A stretch of 64,000 bases of DNA from Sphingomonadales bacterium (GTDB lineage: Bacteria; Pseudomonadota; Alphaproteobacteria; Sphingomonadales; Govanellaceae). The first letter of the stretch is position 1. Each line of letters begins with the position of its first letter. Position numbers and translations under genes: made by a program. Below, piece by piece: positions 9,249 through 19,372 of this stretch. Below the pieces are notes generated by a model, which saw only the letters and a list, made by a program, of their open reading frames with translations, was not told where the DNA came from and made no database searches. Where the stretch lies: NCBI GenBank assembly GCA_019455285.1, contig JACFMS010000002.1, positions 124,001 through 188,000 on the forward strand. Reading direction: 5' to 3'.

Positions 9249-10151
9249 ATGCTGCCCACTTCATTTTCCCGCACCCTACGCTTGAAACATTACCCCAAGC
9301 GACTGCGCCGCTTCGTCAAGCGCCACAAAAAAGCGCCACTGTTTCTGCCGCTGGTGCGGTTCTACACCACCGATGCCTGCGAAGAGGGCAAGGAAGGCCG
9401 GTTCTGGCAAATCACCAAGGCGCATAAGGAATTCCTGGATATCGCCGGGCGCTATCCATCATGCCAAGGCACTGTGCTTCTGGCGCGGTTTTGTAATAAC
9501 GAAGAGGAACTTATTTCGCCGCTGCAACGATTTTACGATCGTTTCGATTATGGCAAGGACATGGTGAAATATCTTAATACGCCGGGACACATCGCGCAGT
9601 GCGTCGTCCTGCATCTTGACGGTGCGGGAAAAGACCTAAAGCTCAGCGACGACACGCCGTCCTATATCCGTGTTTGTTCGCGCAACAGCCCCTATATTTC
9701 CGCCACCCGCCACATATACACCATGCGCCGTGTGGTCGAGTTTGAACAAAACCACGGCGATCTGCTGTTCGATATCGTCAATCGTTCGGAAAAGCTTTAT
9801 ATCCTAGAGGTGCCGCGCTCACTGGTGATCGATGTCACTCGCAAGGATTGCGGCATCGCTTACCTGGAATTGGATAATCTTCTATATTCTAAAAAGACAT
9901 TGCAAGACCTTCAGGAAGTCATGGGCATGCTGTTCCATGCGCCGATTTCCGATGAAATATTCGTCGCCAAACTGTGGGACTTCTATAATGGCGATGTCCG
10001 ACGTGTTGTGGATTATTATCTTTACTTAAGCCGCATTAACGAGTCGGTCTGTCTGAGCGTCAATGATATGCGAAAATATGTGCTGCGGGAATTTGCCAAT
10101 CCCTTCAAGGGAGACTTAAAGCCCATTGGCGGGCCTGGCGCGCTTCGCTAA
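9249..10151 (+). CDS. Uncharacterised 300-residue protein
   Basis: I do not recognise this protein. The ATG at 9249 follows AAGGA at 9236-9240 and is preferred over an alternative start six codons upstream. The N-terminus is strongly basic (RTLRLKHYPKRLRRFVKRHKK), with no signal peptide or TM segment. The middle has mixed alpha/beta character, and the C-terminal third is helical and Tyr-rich (DFYNGDVRRVVDYYLYLSRI). Base use is visibly less GC-rich than the genes on either side and resembles the 709-residue gene that follows. The two are separated by 183 bp that include a strong hairpin, so they may be acquired together but transcribed separately. Confidence 0.75.
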   Translation: MLPTSFSRTLRLKHYPKRLRRFVKRHKKAPLFLPLVRFYTTDACEEGKEGRFWQITKAHKEFLDIAGRYPSCQGTVLLARFCNNEEELISPLQRFYDRFDYGKDMVKYLNTPGHIAQCVVLHLDGAGKDLKLSDDTPSYIRVCSRNSPYISATRHIYTMRRVVEFEQNHGDLLFDIVNRSEKLYILEVPRSLVIDVTRKDCGIAYLELDNLLYSKKTLQDLQEVMGMLFHAPISDEIFVAKLWDFYNGDVRRVVDYYLYLSRINESVCLSVNDMRKYVLREFANPFKGDLKPIGGPGALR

Positions 10152-10182
10152 AGCGCCTTGGCAACGAGACTCTTCTTCTGCG

Positions 10183-10211
10183 CCTCCTGACCGTCTTGCG
10201 CGGTCAGGAGG
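10183..10211 (+). terminator. Strong hairpin between two unknown genes
   Basis: CCTCCTGACCG, a 7-nt loop, and CGGTCAGGAGG form an 11-bp perfect stem 31 bp after the stop of the 300-residue gene. It lacks a T-run. It is probably a transcription stop or processing hairpin, and the following 120 bp hold the promoter region of the next gene. Confidence 0.45.
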
Positions 10212-10334
10212 ACGATCTCGTCAGGGTATTCGCATTCCGCCGTTTGACGCACGTTTTTTCCTTTCACATCGTGATTTCACGAACGTCTATTAGGCGCATA
10301 CGCAACCATAGATTGCTTGAAAGGATAGCAAGCC

Positions 10335-12464
10335 ATGAATGACGATCAACTACATCCCATTTCCACTGAGTTGTGGAAGGCCCTGGAATTCGCCTTCAGC
10401 CAAGTCGGCTCTTTTGACGTAGGCGAAGCTTGTCAATGGGCGGAGAATAATCAGAAAGATAAGAAGCAAGGCAGCAAAGCCAAACTGATACTCAAACAAA
10501 TCTCGAGTGACGAGGTTAGGAATCGAGTTCAGCTTACGATCAACGCTGCTCTCACCGACCTACAAGTGCCGCAGCGCCCCGAGTGTTTTTTTCAGGAGAT
10601 GAAGAACCTGGATAAAACTCAAAAAACCTTGAAGCTGGAACATGCAAAAGCCATTAAGAATTTACTGAAGGATGTTGAAGGGAATCTGACAAAATTAAAC
10701 CTTCTGACATCAGATATCATCATCATCACCGAGCAAAATCAGCCGGTGGTCAACATTGAGCTGATTGAAGATCTCGGTAATGATAAAATCATCTTTCTAA
10801 AGAATTCCTGCCACGCCCTCAGCTCCGGAAGTTATTATGAACTGGATCCGGTGACTGGCGACGCCAGTTGTGAAATGCGCGTGCCGTTCCTGCTCGATAT
10901 TGTCGATGCCCTGAAACGCGCCGGTCTCTACAACCAGCTCATCAACATCAATGAAAATCGTGAGATTATTCTGCATACAGATGCGATCCAGATCATCGAT
11001 ACTGTTTGTCCCTTTACCAATTTCAATCAAGGCAATAATACCATCCGCCGCTCTAGCTCCTCTTATCTCAGCCTGTGCCATCCCTTGACCATCATCAGAA
11101 CGCAGGCCAAGGACAAGCTGGGATTCCTGATCGACGATCACCCCAGCAAATGGCTCTTTTCCTTCAAGACGCTGGAAAGCATGAAGTCGCAATTGGCGAC
11201 GTACAGCGTCGATTATATGCGCAATCTCGCCAAGTCTTACGCAACAAAGTCGCATAAGGATGGCGTCAAAACCATGGAAGAGATGATGTACGATATGTTT
11301 CAGACATGCAACATCACCATGGGCAAAGGCGGTTATATCCAGCCGATTCTCCCCATCTATACGGCCATGCGTCTGATCCTAATGCACGAGTTGAGATGCC
11401 AACGCCCCATCGTCGTCACCATCACCCGCATCGGCTATGAAGAGGTGAATGGCGAGATGAGGCACTACCACCAGGGGTCAAGAGCGTATTTTTATCGCGC
11501 CGATCCTAATACCGGCAAATTCGTCCCGGTGCCGAAAGACGAGATAACGGACGACGAGAAAATCATGCCGGTGACCAACATCCATGCCTTCAACATGTTC
11601 AAGAAATCGGGCTACAGCATGGACCTGATGCGGGACATCCGCATGGAAGACCACGCCTTCTTCTATAACCCTGGCTGGGAGCAATTTGAGGCAGGGTTCT
11701 TAAAGTGCGACATTACCCATCTGTTGCGCCTGTGGGCTGCGGCGCATCCGCCGGTGCCTAAGGCAGCGCGGTTGATGCTTCCCGGTGATAAAATCTATAT
11801 CGGCGATCATGTCATCAACTTCCGCCAAAACATCGGTCGGCCTGGCGACCAGGGCCTTAGAACCTACGACCCCCTGGTCATGAACGACCTGGATGTGGAT
11901 GCGAATATCCTCATCCGCGGCTATATCGAAACCTGTCAAGAGGTAGCCGGCGGTCCGGTGAATCTCAACTATAAACTTCCCAAGCCCTCTCTGGTTTGCG
12001 ACGGCATTCCCCTCTTCGGCGTAACCGACGAAACCATGAACCTCCTTACGGAATACCGCTATTACAAGGCGCTTGCCTTGCAGTACGACGTCTATGAGGT
12101 GCGCTACGCCGTGGATATCCAAACCTTCGACTTTGAATACATCCTCGAAGACGATATCGTTACCAATACGGATTACGATAAGAACGCGCAGCTAAAGAAG
12201 AACAAGAAACGCAATAAAAAATTGGCGCGCAAGGTATTCCAACGGCAGTCATTGGATGTTCCCTTCTCCGGCGTGCACGTGTTCTTATCGAGTTACACGC
12301 TGGAAACAAATAACGCCAACAGCCTGAACCTTACCTTGCCGAAGGAAGATGATGATCTGTGGTGTTCGCCGATCATCGATCTGACGTTGGTGGAAGAACA
12401 GGATCCCAACAGCAACGATCAGAATCTCAAGACCGGCGTCACCCGCTGGGAAGAAAAGCAATAA
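10335..12464 (+). CDS. Uncharacterised 709-residue protein
   Basis: I do not recognise a family. The ATG follows AAAGGATAGCAAGCC, a plausible ribosome binding site. There is no signal peptide and no hydrophobic segment long enough for the membrane, so it should be cytoplasmic. The first 150 residues are Lys/Gln-rich and helical. The central and C-terminal parts are alpha/beta with many acidic and aromatic residues. A short basic stretch (about residues 615-640, KKNKKRNKKLARK) lies near the end, which is acidic. Base composition is clearly lower in GC than the flanking core genes, and the gene is followed by a strong terminator. These points suggest a horizontally acquired gene. The reading frame itself is not in doubt. 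Confidence 0.82.
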   Translation: MNDDQLHPISTELWKALEFAFSQVGSFDVGEACQWAENNQKDKKQGSKAKLILKQISSDEVRNRVQLTINAALTDLQVPQRPECFFQEMKNLDKTQKTLKLEHAKAIKNLLKDVEGNLTKLNLLTSDIIIITEQNQPVVNIELIEDLGNDKIIFLKNSCHALSSGSYYELDPVTGDASCEMRVPFLLDIVDALKRAGLYNQLININENREIILHTDAIQIIDTVCPFTNFNQGNNTIRRSSSSYLSLCHPLTIIRTQAKDKLGFLIDDHPSKWLFSFKTLESMKSQLATYSVDYMRNLAKSYATKSHKDGVKTMEEMMYDMFQTCNITMGKGGYIQPILPIYTAMRLILMHELRCQRPIVVTITRIGYEEVNGEMRHYHQGSRAYFYRADPNTGKFVPVPKDEITDDEKIMPVTNIHAFNMFKKSGYSMDLMRDIRMEDHAFFYNPGWEQFEAGFLKCDITHLLRLWAAAHPPVPKAARLMLPGDKIYIGDHVINFRQNIGRPGDQGLRTYDPLVMNDLDVDANILIRGYIETCQEVAGGPVNLNYKLPKPSLVCDGIPLFGVTDETMNLLTEYRYYKALALQYDVYEVRYAVDIQTFDFEYILEDDIVTNTDYDKNAQLKKNKKRNKKLARKVFQRQSLDVPFSGVHVFLSSYTLETNNANSLNLTLPKEDDDLWCSPIIDLTLVEEQDPNSNDQNLKTGVTRWEEKQ

Positions 12465-12484
12465 TAGATATTGCAAATGAGAAA

Positions 12485-12517
12485 ACGGCCCCGCCTGGCG
12501 CGGGGCCGTAGTTTTTT
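12485..12517. terminator. Intrinsic terminator, probably bidirectional
   Basis: ACGGCCCCGC and GCGGGGCCGT form a 10-bp stem with a short loop. TTTTTT follows on the plus strand and TTTTC on the minus strand. It ends the 709-residue gene and the convergent permease gene, whose stop codon overlaps the T-run. Confidence 0.9.
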
Positions 12518-13811
12518 AGCGGCCCACTGCCGGCTTCAGGCGGGAAGCGAATGGCAGTTTCTTCAGCACTAGATAAAGCACGAACGCCGCCGCCATCGAA
12601 TCGCAGGCCGGAATCGAGGAATTTGGAATCAGGTCATGGGCCGAGCCGTAGCCGATCAGCGACGCCATCAGCCAGGCGGCGAACGCCGCTTTGTTGACGC
12701 GGGACTGCGAGGACAGCATCTCAAGCCGGTAATCGCCATGGCGCAGGAAGAAAAAGTCGGCGATATAGATGCCGGCGATGGGCGGAATGCAAATACCGAG
12801 AAAGAGCAGAAAATTGACGAAGTAGTCCATGATGCCCAGCGCCGCCAGAACGGTGCCCAAAAGCCCGGCGGCAACGGTAATCTTCCATTTTTCATAGCGG
12901 GTGAAAATGGTCGCCAACGTCAGCGAGGTCGAATAGAGGTTGTTGGCGTTGCTGGTCCAAGTGGCGAAAATGATCATCGCCAGCGCCGGCACGCCCATGC
13001 CGAGGCCCATCATGATCGCCACCAGATCCTTATTCCCGATCGCCAGACTGGGAATGGTCGCCACCAGAAAGATGCCGGGAAATGCGATGCCAAGAGCAAT
13101 GAACGCAGCCACGATGCCGTCCCGGGCCTGACGCGAATAGCGGGTTAAGTCAGGCAACAAAATTGAGCCCACGATATAGCTGCCGACCACCAGCGAGGTG
13201 GCGACGCCCTCGCTCATGCCGCTGCCCTGCACGCTGGTGATGGCCTCCCAACTGGCGGCTTTGAGGGCATACCACACCACCGCCACCAGAAACGCCACCA
13301 TCAACGGCACCGCGAACAGGGAAAGCTTGTCGAGCGCCTTAAACCCCCACACCGTGGTCAACACCATCAACAGGCTGCCGAGCACGGTGTAGGGCGTCGC
13401 TCCGAGGTCGACGCCGTAAATGTCGATAACCGCGCTCTGCGCCGCCTGGCCGAACAGAAACGCGGTGACGCCGTACCAGCCAAAGAGGGTGATCGCGATC
13501 AACAAATTGACCACCCGCGCACCGCCGACGCCAAAGGAGAATTGGGTGATCATGTAGGTGGAAAGCCGGGTCTTGGCGCCGATATAGGCGGTAACGCAGC
13601 CGACGAACGCCAACACCGCGCCGCCGATGAGAAAGGTTTTGACCGATCTTGCCAGGCCCAACGCCAGGCCGATCTCGGACCCGGCCAGCAGAACCGGTAA
13701 AGTGATGGCGAAGCCAATGACGATGAGCGCGATGCGAACGCCGCTCACCACGTGATCGTCGGGCACCGGCTCGCGGGAATAATCCCTCGTCAGCTCCTCC
13801 AAATCGCTCAT
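12516..13811 (-). CDS. NCS1-family cytosine/purine-type permease (CodB-like)
   Basis: The protein has 431 residues and about 12 TM helices, the standard NCS1 plan. Family features include GVRIALIVIGFAITLPVLLAG in TM1, a Gly-rich stretch TQFSFGVGGARVVNLL, GWYGVTAFLFGQA, and the helix TWTSNANNLYSTSL. NCS1 carriers take up nucleobases, hydantoins or allantoin with Na+ or H+. It is the third gene after the HyuA-like and DUF917 genes, so the substrate may be a cyclic amide or hydantoin-type compound rather than cytosine. That substrate assignment is inference. Confidence 0.88.
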   Translation of the reverse strand: MSDLEELTRDYSREPVPDDHVVSGVRIALIVIGFAITLPVLLAGSEIGLALGLARSVKTFLIGGAVLAFVGCVTAYIGAKTRLSTYMITQFSFGVGGARVVNLLIAITLFGWYGVTAFLFGQAAQSAVIDIYGVDLGATPYTVLGSLLMVLTTVWGFKALDKLSLFAVPLMVAFLVAVVWYALKAASWEAITSVQGSGMSEGVATSLVVGSYIVGSILLPDLTRYSRQARDGIVAAFIALGIAFPGIFLVATIPSLAIGNKDLVAIMMGLGMGVPALAMIIFATWTSNANNLYSTSLTLATIFTRYEKWKITVAAGLLGTVLAALGIMDYFVNFLLFLGICIPPIAGIYIADFFFLRHGDYRLEMLSSQSRVNKAAFAAWLMASLIGYGSAHDLIPNSSIPACDSMAAAFVLYLVLKKLPFASRLKPAVGR

Positions 13812-13834
13812 GCCTGCCTCCGCAATCGCTTGGT

Positions 13835-14971
13835 TTAGCGAATATTTTCCAGCGGGATGTAATCCAGATCAAGTCGGAAAGCGCGGGGGCCGAAAGTCGC
13901 CAGCGCCTCCGGCGTACGCATGATCGGCGGCACGCTCATGCCGATGACCTTGACCCGCTGGCCGTATTTCAAGCACTCGGTGGTGATCGGCTCGATGGTT
14001 TCGCGATCTACCAGGGTAATCAGGTCGGGTACCATCGCGGCGACCTTGCCGTCATGATAGGCAACCAGGTTCTCGTTCTGAAACTCCACCTTAAAGCTGC
14101 CTTTGCAGTCGCCGATGCCGTCCAAGGTGACGCTGCCGACGTTAAATCCGCCCCTGGTCTCGCGGCGCACGTCGACGATCTTGCCGTCGTAAAGCACCCG
14201 CGAGAAGCGCGGCACCGATAATTTGGCCACATGGGCGAACAGCGCCTCTTCCGGCCGCACCCGCGCCGAGCGCGCGGTGCGGATGATGCGGCCGATATCC
14301 AGCGCCAGGGTCAACGTATCCGGTATCGCGGTGGCTTTGACCTCGGCGCCGGTCATGGGATAAAGCGCGATGTGGGCGGCGCCGCCCATGCGCACCACGA
14401 CGGCGCGGGCCAAATCCTCCCCCTGCTTGTTGCTGGTGGCGTCGACTGTCACCACGTCGCCATGCTCGTTGGCCACCACCACCGGCGAAATGGCGCAGCC
14501 GTAGACGCCGAAGGTGACCATTTGGATTTCCGGAAAGGCGCGGCCCATGCCGTCGGCATTGACCACCGGCAGATTGGCGCGCGCTCCCACCACCAGCGGC
14601 ATGGTCGAATTGATGCCGCCGATCTCCAGCGGAATCAGGGCGTCGACCGGACGGCCGGCGCGGTCGGCGACCACCGCCAGCGCCCGCTGCAAGGCCGGCA
14701 CGCTCGGCACTTTTTCGGTCATCACCGTGGGCGCGCCCATCATCGCCACCGGCACCACCAGGGCATCGTCGGCCAGCGAATGCAAAGGCAGAATTCGCAC
14801 CGCCGAGCCGTGCGTCATTTCCTGCTGCAAGATCAGCCGGCCGACATAAGGATCGCCGCCGCCGCCGGTGCCGAGAAAGGCCGCGCCGCGCACAAAATCC
14901 TGCAGATCTTCCGCCGCCAGCGTCGATGCCGGGGCCAAGGGAGCGTCATAGGATGCCATGGTTGTACTCAT
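13835..14971 (-). CDS. DUF917-family protein
   Basis: The 378-residue protein has the DUF917 opening LQDFVRGAAFLGTGGGGDPY and later TVDATSNKQGEDLARAVVVR and FNVGSVTLDGIGDC. The family is cytoplasmic and of unresolved biochemistry; it is almost always next to hydantoinase/oxoprolinase (HyuA-type) genes and often a permease, exactly as here. The ATG overlaps the stop of the HyuA-like gene (ATGA), indicating coupled translation and perhaps a complex between the two. Confidence 0.92.
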   Translation of the reverse strand: MSTTMASYDAPLAPASTLAAEDLQDFVRGAAFLGTGGGGDPYVGRLILQQEMTHGSAVRILPLHSLADDALVVPVAMMGAPTVMTEKVPSVPALQRALAVVADRAGRPVDALIPLEIGGINSTMPLVVGARANLPVVNADGMGRAFPEIQMVTFGVYGCAISPVVVANEHGDVVTVDATSNKQGEDLARAVVVRMGGAAHIALYPMTGAEVKATAIPDTLTLALDIGRIIRTARSARVRPEEALFAHVAKLSVPRFSRVLYDGKIVDVRRETRGGFNVGSVTLDGIGDCKGSFKVEFQNENLVAYHDGKVAAMVPDLITLVDRETIEPITTECLKYGQRVKVIGMSVPPIMRTPEALATFGPRAFRLDLDYIPLENIR

Positions 14972-16557
14972 TGCAGCAAATCACTCACCACTTTGGCCCG
15001 CACTCGCACCGCATCGCCCGGCCCATAGGACATCGGCAGTTCCTCCACGTCGACCACCTTAAGCGCCGCTGGGTCGCCGCCGGCGGCGATCGCCTTCTCC
15101 TCGGCCTCGCGCATGGCGCTGGCCAGCGCCGCTTCGCGACCGCTCTCGGCATAGCGAAACACGCGATCAGTTTCGCCGCCGACCTGGGCGATGGCGGCGC
15201 CGATGGCGTTGGCTTCCGCAGACCGCGCGGGAACGTGCAGCTCGGAGACGCCCTTCAAGTCACGCGAAATCAGAATTGAGCCGCCGCCCACCAGCACCAC
15301 CGGTACATCCTCGACGCTGGTTTTCATGCGGTCGATGGCTTCCTCCGCCGTGCGGTGAATTTGATCGAGCGCGGCGTTGACGACATCCTTGGAAACCATC
15401 CGCTTGACCCGCGCCACGTCGCCGATCACAGCCTGGCCCGCCGCCACCGCGATATCAGTGGCGGTCAAGGTGTTGCCGCCGAACGCCAGGGCTTCCTCCA
15501 ACAGCCGATAGCCCACCGAATCGGGACCGATGGTCAGCGTGCCGTTGGCCCGAACGATGCTGCCGCCGCCCAACCCCACCGCCAGAATATCGGGCATGCG
15601 GAAGTTGGTGCGAACGCCGCCGATATCCACCGGCACCGAGGATTCCCGCGGAAAGCCGTGGCTGAGCACGCCGACGTCCGAGGTGGTGCCGCCGATGTCG
15701 ACCACGATCGCCTCTTTCAGCCCCGACAAATAAGCGGCGCCGCGCATGCTGTTGGTCGGTCCGGAAGCGAACGTGAGGACGGGATAGCGCTCCACGTAAT
15801 CGGCGCTCATCAGCGTGCCGTCGTTCTGGGAGATGTAGAACGGCACGTTGATGCCGAGGTTCTTCAGGGCATCGCGGAAGCTGCCCACCACCTGCGCCGA
15901 AAGATCGGCCAGCGAGGCGTTCATGACGGCGGCGTTCTCGCGCTCGATGAGACCGATGCGGCCGATATCGCTGGCCAGCGTCACCCGGGCCTCGGGGATT
16001 TCCTGCAAAACGATGTCGCGCGCCCGTTCTTCCATGGTGGAATTGATGGGCGAGAACACCGATGAGATCGCCACCGCGCGAATGCCCAACTCCTTGATGT
16101 TGCGCACGGCGGCGCGCACCTGGCGCTCATTGAACGGCGCGATTTCCCGCCCGTCGAATTCATAGCCGCCATCGATGAAATAGACGTGGCGGCCGATGGC
16201 GCCCACCAGGGCTTGCGGCCAATCTGTCAGCGGCGGCAGGCTTTCGGTGGCTGGCAGCGCCAGCCGCATGACCGCCACTTCCGATAGCCGTTTGCGTTCG
16301 ACAAAGGCATTGGTGAACTGGGTGGTGCCGATCATCACGGTCTTGATCGCCGACGGCTCGGTTCGCGCCTCCTGCAGCACCTTGCGAATCGAACTGATGA
16401 CGCCGCTGGCGATATCCTTGGTGGTGGGCGACTTGACCGAGGCCACGACCCTGGTTCCGTCCATCAAGGCGGCATCGGTATTGGTCCCGCCCACGTCAAC
16501 GCCAATTCTCACCGGTCCTACCTCATGTTCGTTCAGGTGGGAGGCGCGGCGCGTCAT
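14968..16557 (-). CDS. Hydantoinase/oxoprolinase family ATPase subunit (HyuA-like)
   Basis: The protein has about 529 residues from the ATG at 16557, the last start before the conserved core RIGVDVGGTNTDAALMDG. It has the ASKHA ATP-binding fold typical of the family: that phosphate-1 loop, VVDIGGTTSDVGVLSHG in the middle, and VLVGGGSILIS near the end. HyuA-type proteins use ATP to open cyclic amides such as hydantoins or 5-oxoproline. No HyuB-like partner is present; DUF917 takes the adjacent position, a common arrangement. The operon order is HyuA-like, DUF917, permease. The actual substrate is unknown. Confidence 0.9.
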   Translation of the reverse strand: MTRRASHLNEHEVGPVRIGVDVGGTNTDAALMDGTRVVASVKSPTTKDIASGVISSIRKVLQEARTEPSAIKTVMIGTTQFTNAFVERKRLSEVAVMRLALPATESLPPLTDWPQALVGAIGRHVYFIDGGYEFDGREIAPFNERQVRAAVRNIKELGIRAVAISSVFSPINSTMEERARDIVLQEIPEARVTLASDIGRIGLIERENAAVMNASLADLSAQVVGSFRDALKNLGINVPFYISQNDGTLMSADYVERYPVLTFASGPTNSMRGAAYLSGLKEAIVVDIGGTTSDVGVLSHGFPRESSVPVDIGGVRTNFRMPDILAVGLGGGSIVRANGTLTIGPDSVGYRLLEEALAFGGNTLTATDIAVAAGQAVIGDVARVKRMVSKDVVNAALDQIHRTAEEAIDRMKTSVEDVPVVLVGGGSILISRDLKGVSELHVPARSAEANAIGAAIAQVGGETDRVFRYAESGREAALASAMREAEEKAIAAGGDPAALKVVDVEELPMSYGPGDAVRVRAKVVSDLLQ

Positions 16558-16654
16558 GGGTGCACCCCGCCCCATTGTTGGGTCACTCAACCCACCATAG
16601 CGTTTCAGGGATGCCAACCAACGCCAGCGGCGGTTAGGTGGGCGGGGAAAAAGG

Positions 16655-19372
16655 CTAGCCGCCAACAGCCACGGATGGCGTTTCTTCCGAGGTCTCTTCG
16701 CGCGCCGCCGCAGGAGCGAGGAGCTGCTTTTCGCGCGCCACCGCCACCGCCAGCACCCGGCTGCTGACGCCGAGTTTTTTATAAATATTGCCGAGATGGA
16801 ACTTGACCGTGGCCTCAGTCAAATCGAGCGCGCGGGCGATCACCTTGTTGGCATGACCGAGCGCCAGATGCCGCAACACCTCGATTTCCCGCAAGGAAAG
16901 AATGTCGGCGGTCTCTTCCTCGCCGGTCTCGCCGCGGCCGGTGATCGCCGTCAATACCTCGGCGATGAACGTCACCGTCGCCGTGGGCATATTAGCGACC
17001 CCGATGTGGCGGATGGTGGCGCGCAGCAGGCGCGCCATGGCCTCCCCTTCGTCCGCCAAGGTGCGCAGGAAATTCTCCGGCACGGCAATGGCCAGAGCGC
17101 GCTTTAAGGCGGCGATCGCCTCATCCCGCTCATTGACCGACTGCGCCGCCAACGCCTCCATCAACGAAATCTCCATCAACGCGCGATCGCGGCCATAGCG
17201 CTCCGATTCGATGCGAAAGCGGCGCAGGGCGCTGCATACGCCGGCCGCTCTGCCCTGCAAAATGGCGAGCCGCGCCTTGGCGATGATCGCCCGCTTGCGC
17301 TCGCGCCAGGAAATGAACGCCGGGATATCGCGATCCAAGAAGGCGTTCGAGGCAGCCGCATAAGCCGCCGCCTCGGACGCCATGCCCTCCATCGTCAACA
17401 ATTCCGTCTTGCGGCAATTGGCAAACCAGATCAGCCGCGGCAGATGCCGCGCCGCGCCGGTGGCGCGCGCCGCTTCCAAATAGGACAAGGCGGCGTCAAG
17501 CCCGTTTTGGAGATAGGCGATGGCGGCGCGGGTCTGGAAACCGCGGACATAGATTTCCACCCAGCCCTCGGCGTGCTGGATGTTGGGCAGCGCCTGATCC
17601 AGGAGCGCTTGCGCTTGCGACACCTGGTTCTGCTCATAAAGAATCTGCGCTCTAACCACGGCAATCAGGCCGCCCAGGGCAAGATCAGCGGGAAACTCCG
17701 CAGCGGCGATCTGCGACGCCTTTTCTGCCACATCGGCGGCGTCAACAAGGCGGCCGGACAGCATGGCGATAATCGCCAGGTGCAGCCGCATGAATATCTG
17801 ACCATAGCTGGAGCCAGCCGTGCGGTAGTGGCTGAGCGCCGTCAGGGCTGCTTCACGAGCATTGGCCAGAGCGCCGCTGCGGGTGTGAATGATGGCCAGC
17901 AGATTGTTGATCCAGCCCTGAAACCAATGATCGACCTGCGACACCTTGCGCGCCAGACGTTCAATTTCATCAATGCTGGACAGCGCGCGCGCATCATCTT
18001 CGTAAACCGCCGACAACATCATATCGACGAACAATCCTTCATGGCGGATGGGATCATTTTCGGCCAGGTCTTCCACCACCGGGCGCACGCTTTCATAACA
18101 GGCGCGGCCTTCGCTGAGCGCGCCAGCCTTGGCCAGCATCCAGGCGCGGGCGACCTGCAGCCGGGGGAAGCGGTAGATCGTCTCTAAAGGCAGCATGTCC
18201 ATCAGCCGCGCCAGGGTCGACAAGCCCGATATCAAGCCAATGCGCACCGCGCCGGCGGCCTCAATGCGTCGCGCCGCGCCATCGGCATCCTGCGCGCGCG
18301 TCAAATGACGCACGGCGGACATCAAATCCCCCGCGCCATGAAACCAATCCGCGGCGCGGCGGTGCAAGGCGCGCCCATTCTCTTCGCCGGAAAGCGCCAA
18401 GCGATCGGCAAGAAAATCCCGCAACAATTGATGGCAGCGATACCAACGCTCCGGACGGCGCGCCGGTTGAACGAGTCCGCCCAGCGATGCAAGCTCGTCA
18501 AACGCCGCAGCAATATCCGGCGCATCGCACAAGGCGCGGGCGAGATCGGCGTTGAATTCCTCGACGATGGCCGTGGCCGTCAACAATTGCTGCGCCTGCG
18601 GCGAAAGCCCGGCCAATACCTGGGTGGTCAGATAATTGGCGATATCATCGCGCGATAAATCAAGGAGCGCATCAACGCCATCCTCGCCGCTGCCTTCGCC
18701 AAGCCACAGCCGCGCCAATTGCAGCGCCACCGGCCAGCCTTGCAATCGCTGATGCAGCGCCTCTAAATCCGCTTCCGGCAAACGATTGGCGAAAAGCGCG
18801 CGCGTCTCCGCCATGCTGAAAGACAACGCCGAGGCGTTAATTTCGCACAATTGCCCGCGCGATTTGAGCGTTGCCAGCGAAATTGCCGGCACGGTGCGGC
18901 TGGCCACCGCGATCTGCACGTTGGCGGGCGCGCGGTCGATGAGGAAGGCGAGCATTTTATCGGTCGCCGACGACTGCGCGCGGTGATAGTCATCCAGGAT
19001 AATAGTCAGCGGCCGCCGACGGTCGCCCAAGCGCGACAGGATGCTGAGGATGAGAGCGCGCGCCGCGGCGTCGGCGGCACCGCCGGAGGCAACATCGCCG
19101 CCGCGTGACGGCGCACCCGCCGCCGCCGCCACACTATCGACAAAGCGTTCGGCAACGGCGTCATCTTCATCGAGACTAAGCCAGATCGTCTCCACCCCGC
19201 GCGATTCCAGACGGCGCTGCGCTTGCGCCAGCAGCGTCGTCTTGCCGTATCCTGCCGGGCCATGAATCAGAACAAGCGCCGCCCGCAGGCCTGCTTCTAG
19301 CTGGCCGAGAGACGCCAGGCGATCGATCAGATCGATGCCGAATTCAGGCACGCTAAATTTGCCGTCCGTCAT
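16655..19372 (-). CDS. MalT-type LuxR-family ATP-dependent transcriptional regulator
   Basis: The protein has about 905 residues from the ATG at 19372; an upstream extension to 19531 is open but lacks family character. The P-loop GPAGYGKTTL lies at residues 38-47 and a Walker-B-like LTIILDDYH follows. The middle is a long run of helical TPR-like repeats. The C-terminus is a LuxR/FixJ HTH (SLREIEVLRHLALGHANKV, then FHLGNIYKKLGVSSR). MalT-type (LAL) regulators are ATP-dependent inducer-sensing activators. It is 97 bp upstream of the HyuA-like/DUF917/permease operon on the same strand, so it probably controls that operon. The gene ends in TAG. Confidence 0.9.
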   Translation of the reverse strand: MTDGKFSVPEFGIDLIDRLASLGQLEAGLRAALVLIHGPAGYGKTTLLAQAQRRLESRGVETIWLSLDEDDAVAERFVDSVAAAAGAPSRGGDVASGGAADAAARALILSILSRLGDRRRPLTIILDDYHRAQSSATDKMLAFLIDRAPANVQIAVASRTVPAISLATLKSRGQLCEINASALSFSMAETRALFANRLPEADLEALHQRLQGWPVALQLARLWLGEGSGEDGVDALLDLSRDDIANYLTTQVLAGLSPQAQQLLTATAIVEEFNADLARALCDAPDIAAAFDELASLGGLVQPARRPERWYRCHQLLRDFLADRLALSGEENGRALHRRAADWFHGAGDLMSAVRHLTRAQDADGAARRIEAAGAVRIGLISGLSTLARLMDMLPLETIYRFPRLQVARAWMLAKAGALSEGRACYESVRPVVEDLAENDPIRHEGLFVDMMLSAVYEDDARALSSIDEIERLARKVSQVDHWFQGWINNLLAIIHTRSGALANAREAALTALSHYRTAGSSYGQIFMRLHLAIIAMLSGRLVDAADVAEKASQIAAAEFPADLALGGLIAVVRAQILYEQNQVSQAQALLDQALPNIQHAEGWVEIYVRGFQTRAAIAYLQNGLDAALSYLEAARATGAARHLPRLIWFANCRKTELLTMEGMASEAAAYAAASNAFLDRDIPAFISWRERKRAIIAKARLAILQGRAAGVCSALRRFRIESERYGRDRALMEISLMEALAAQSVNERDEAIAALKRALAIAVPENFLRTLADEGEAMARLLRATIRHIGVANMPTATVTFIAEVLTAITGRGETGEEETADILSLREIEVLRHLALGHANKVIARALDLTEATVKFHLGNIYKKLGVSSRVLAVAVAREKQLLAPAAAREETSEETPSVAVGG

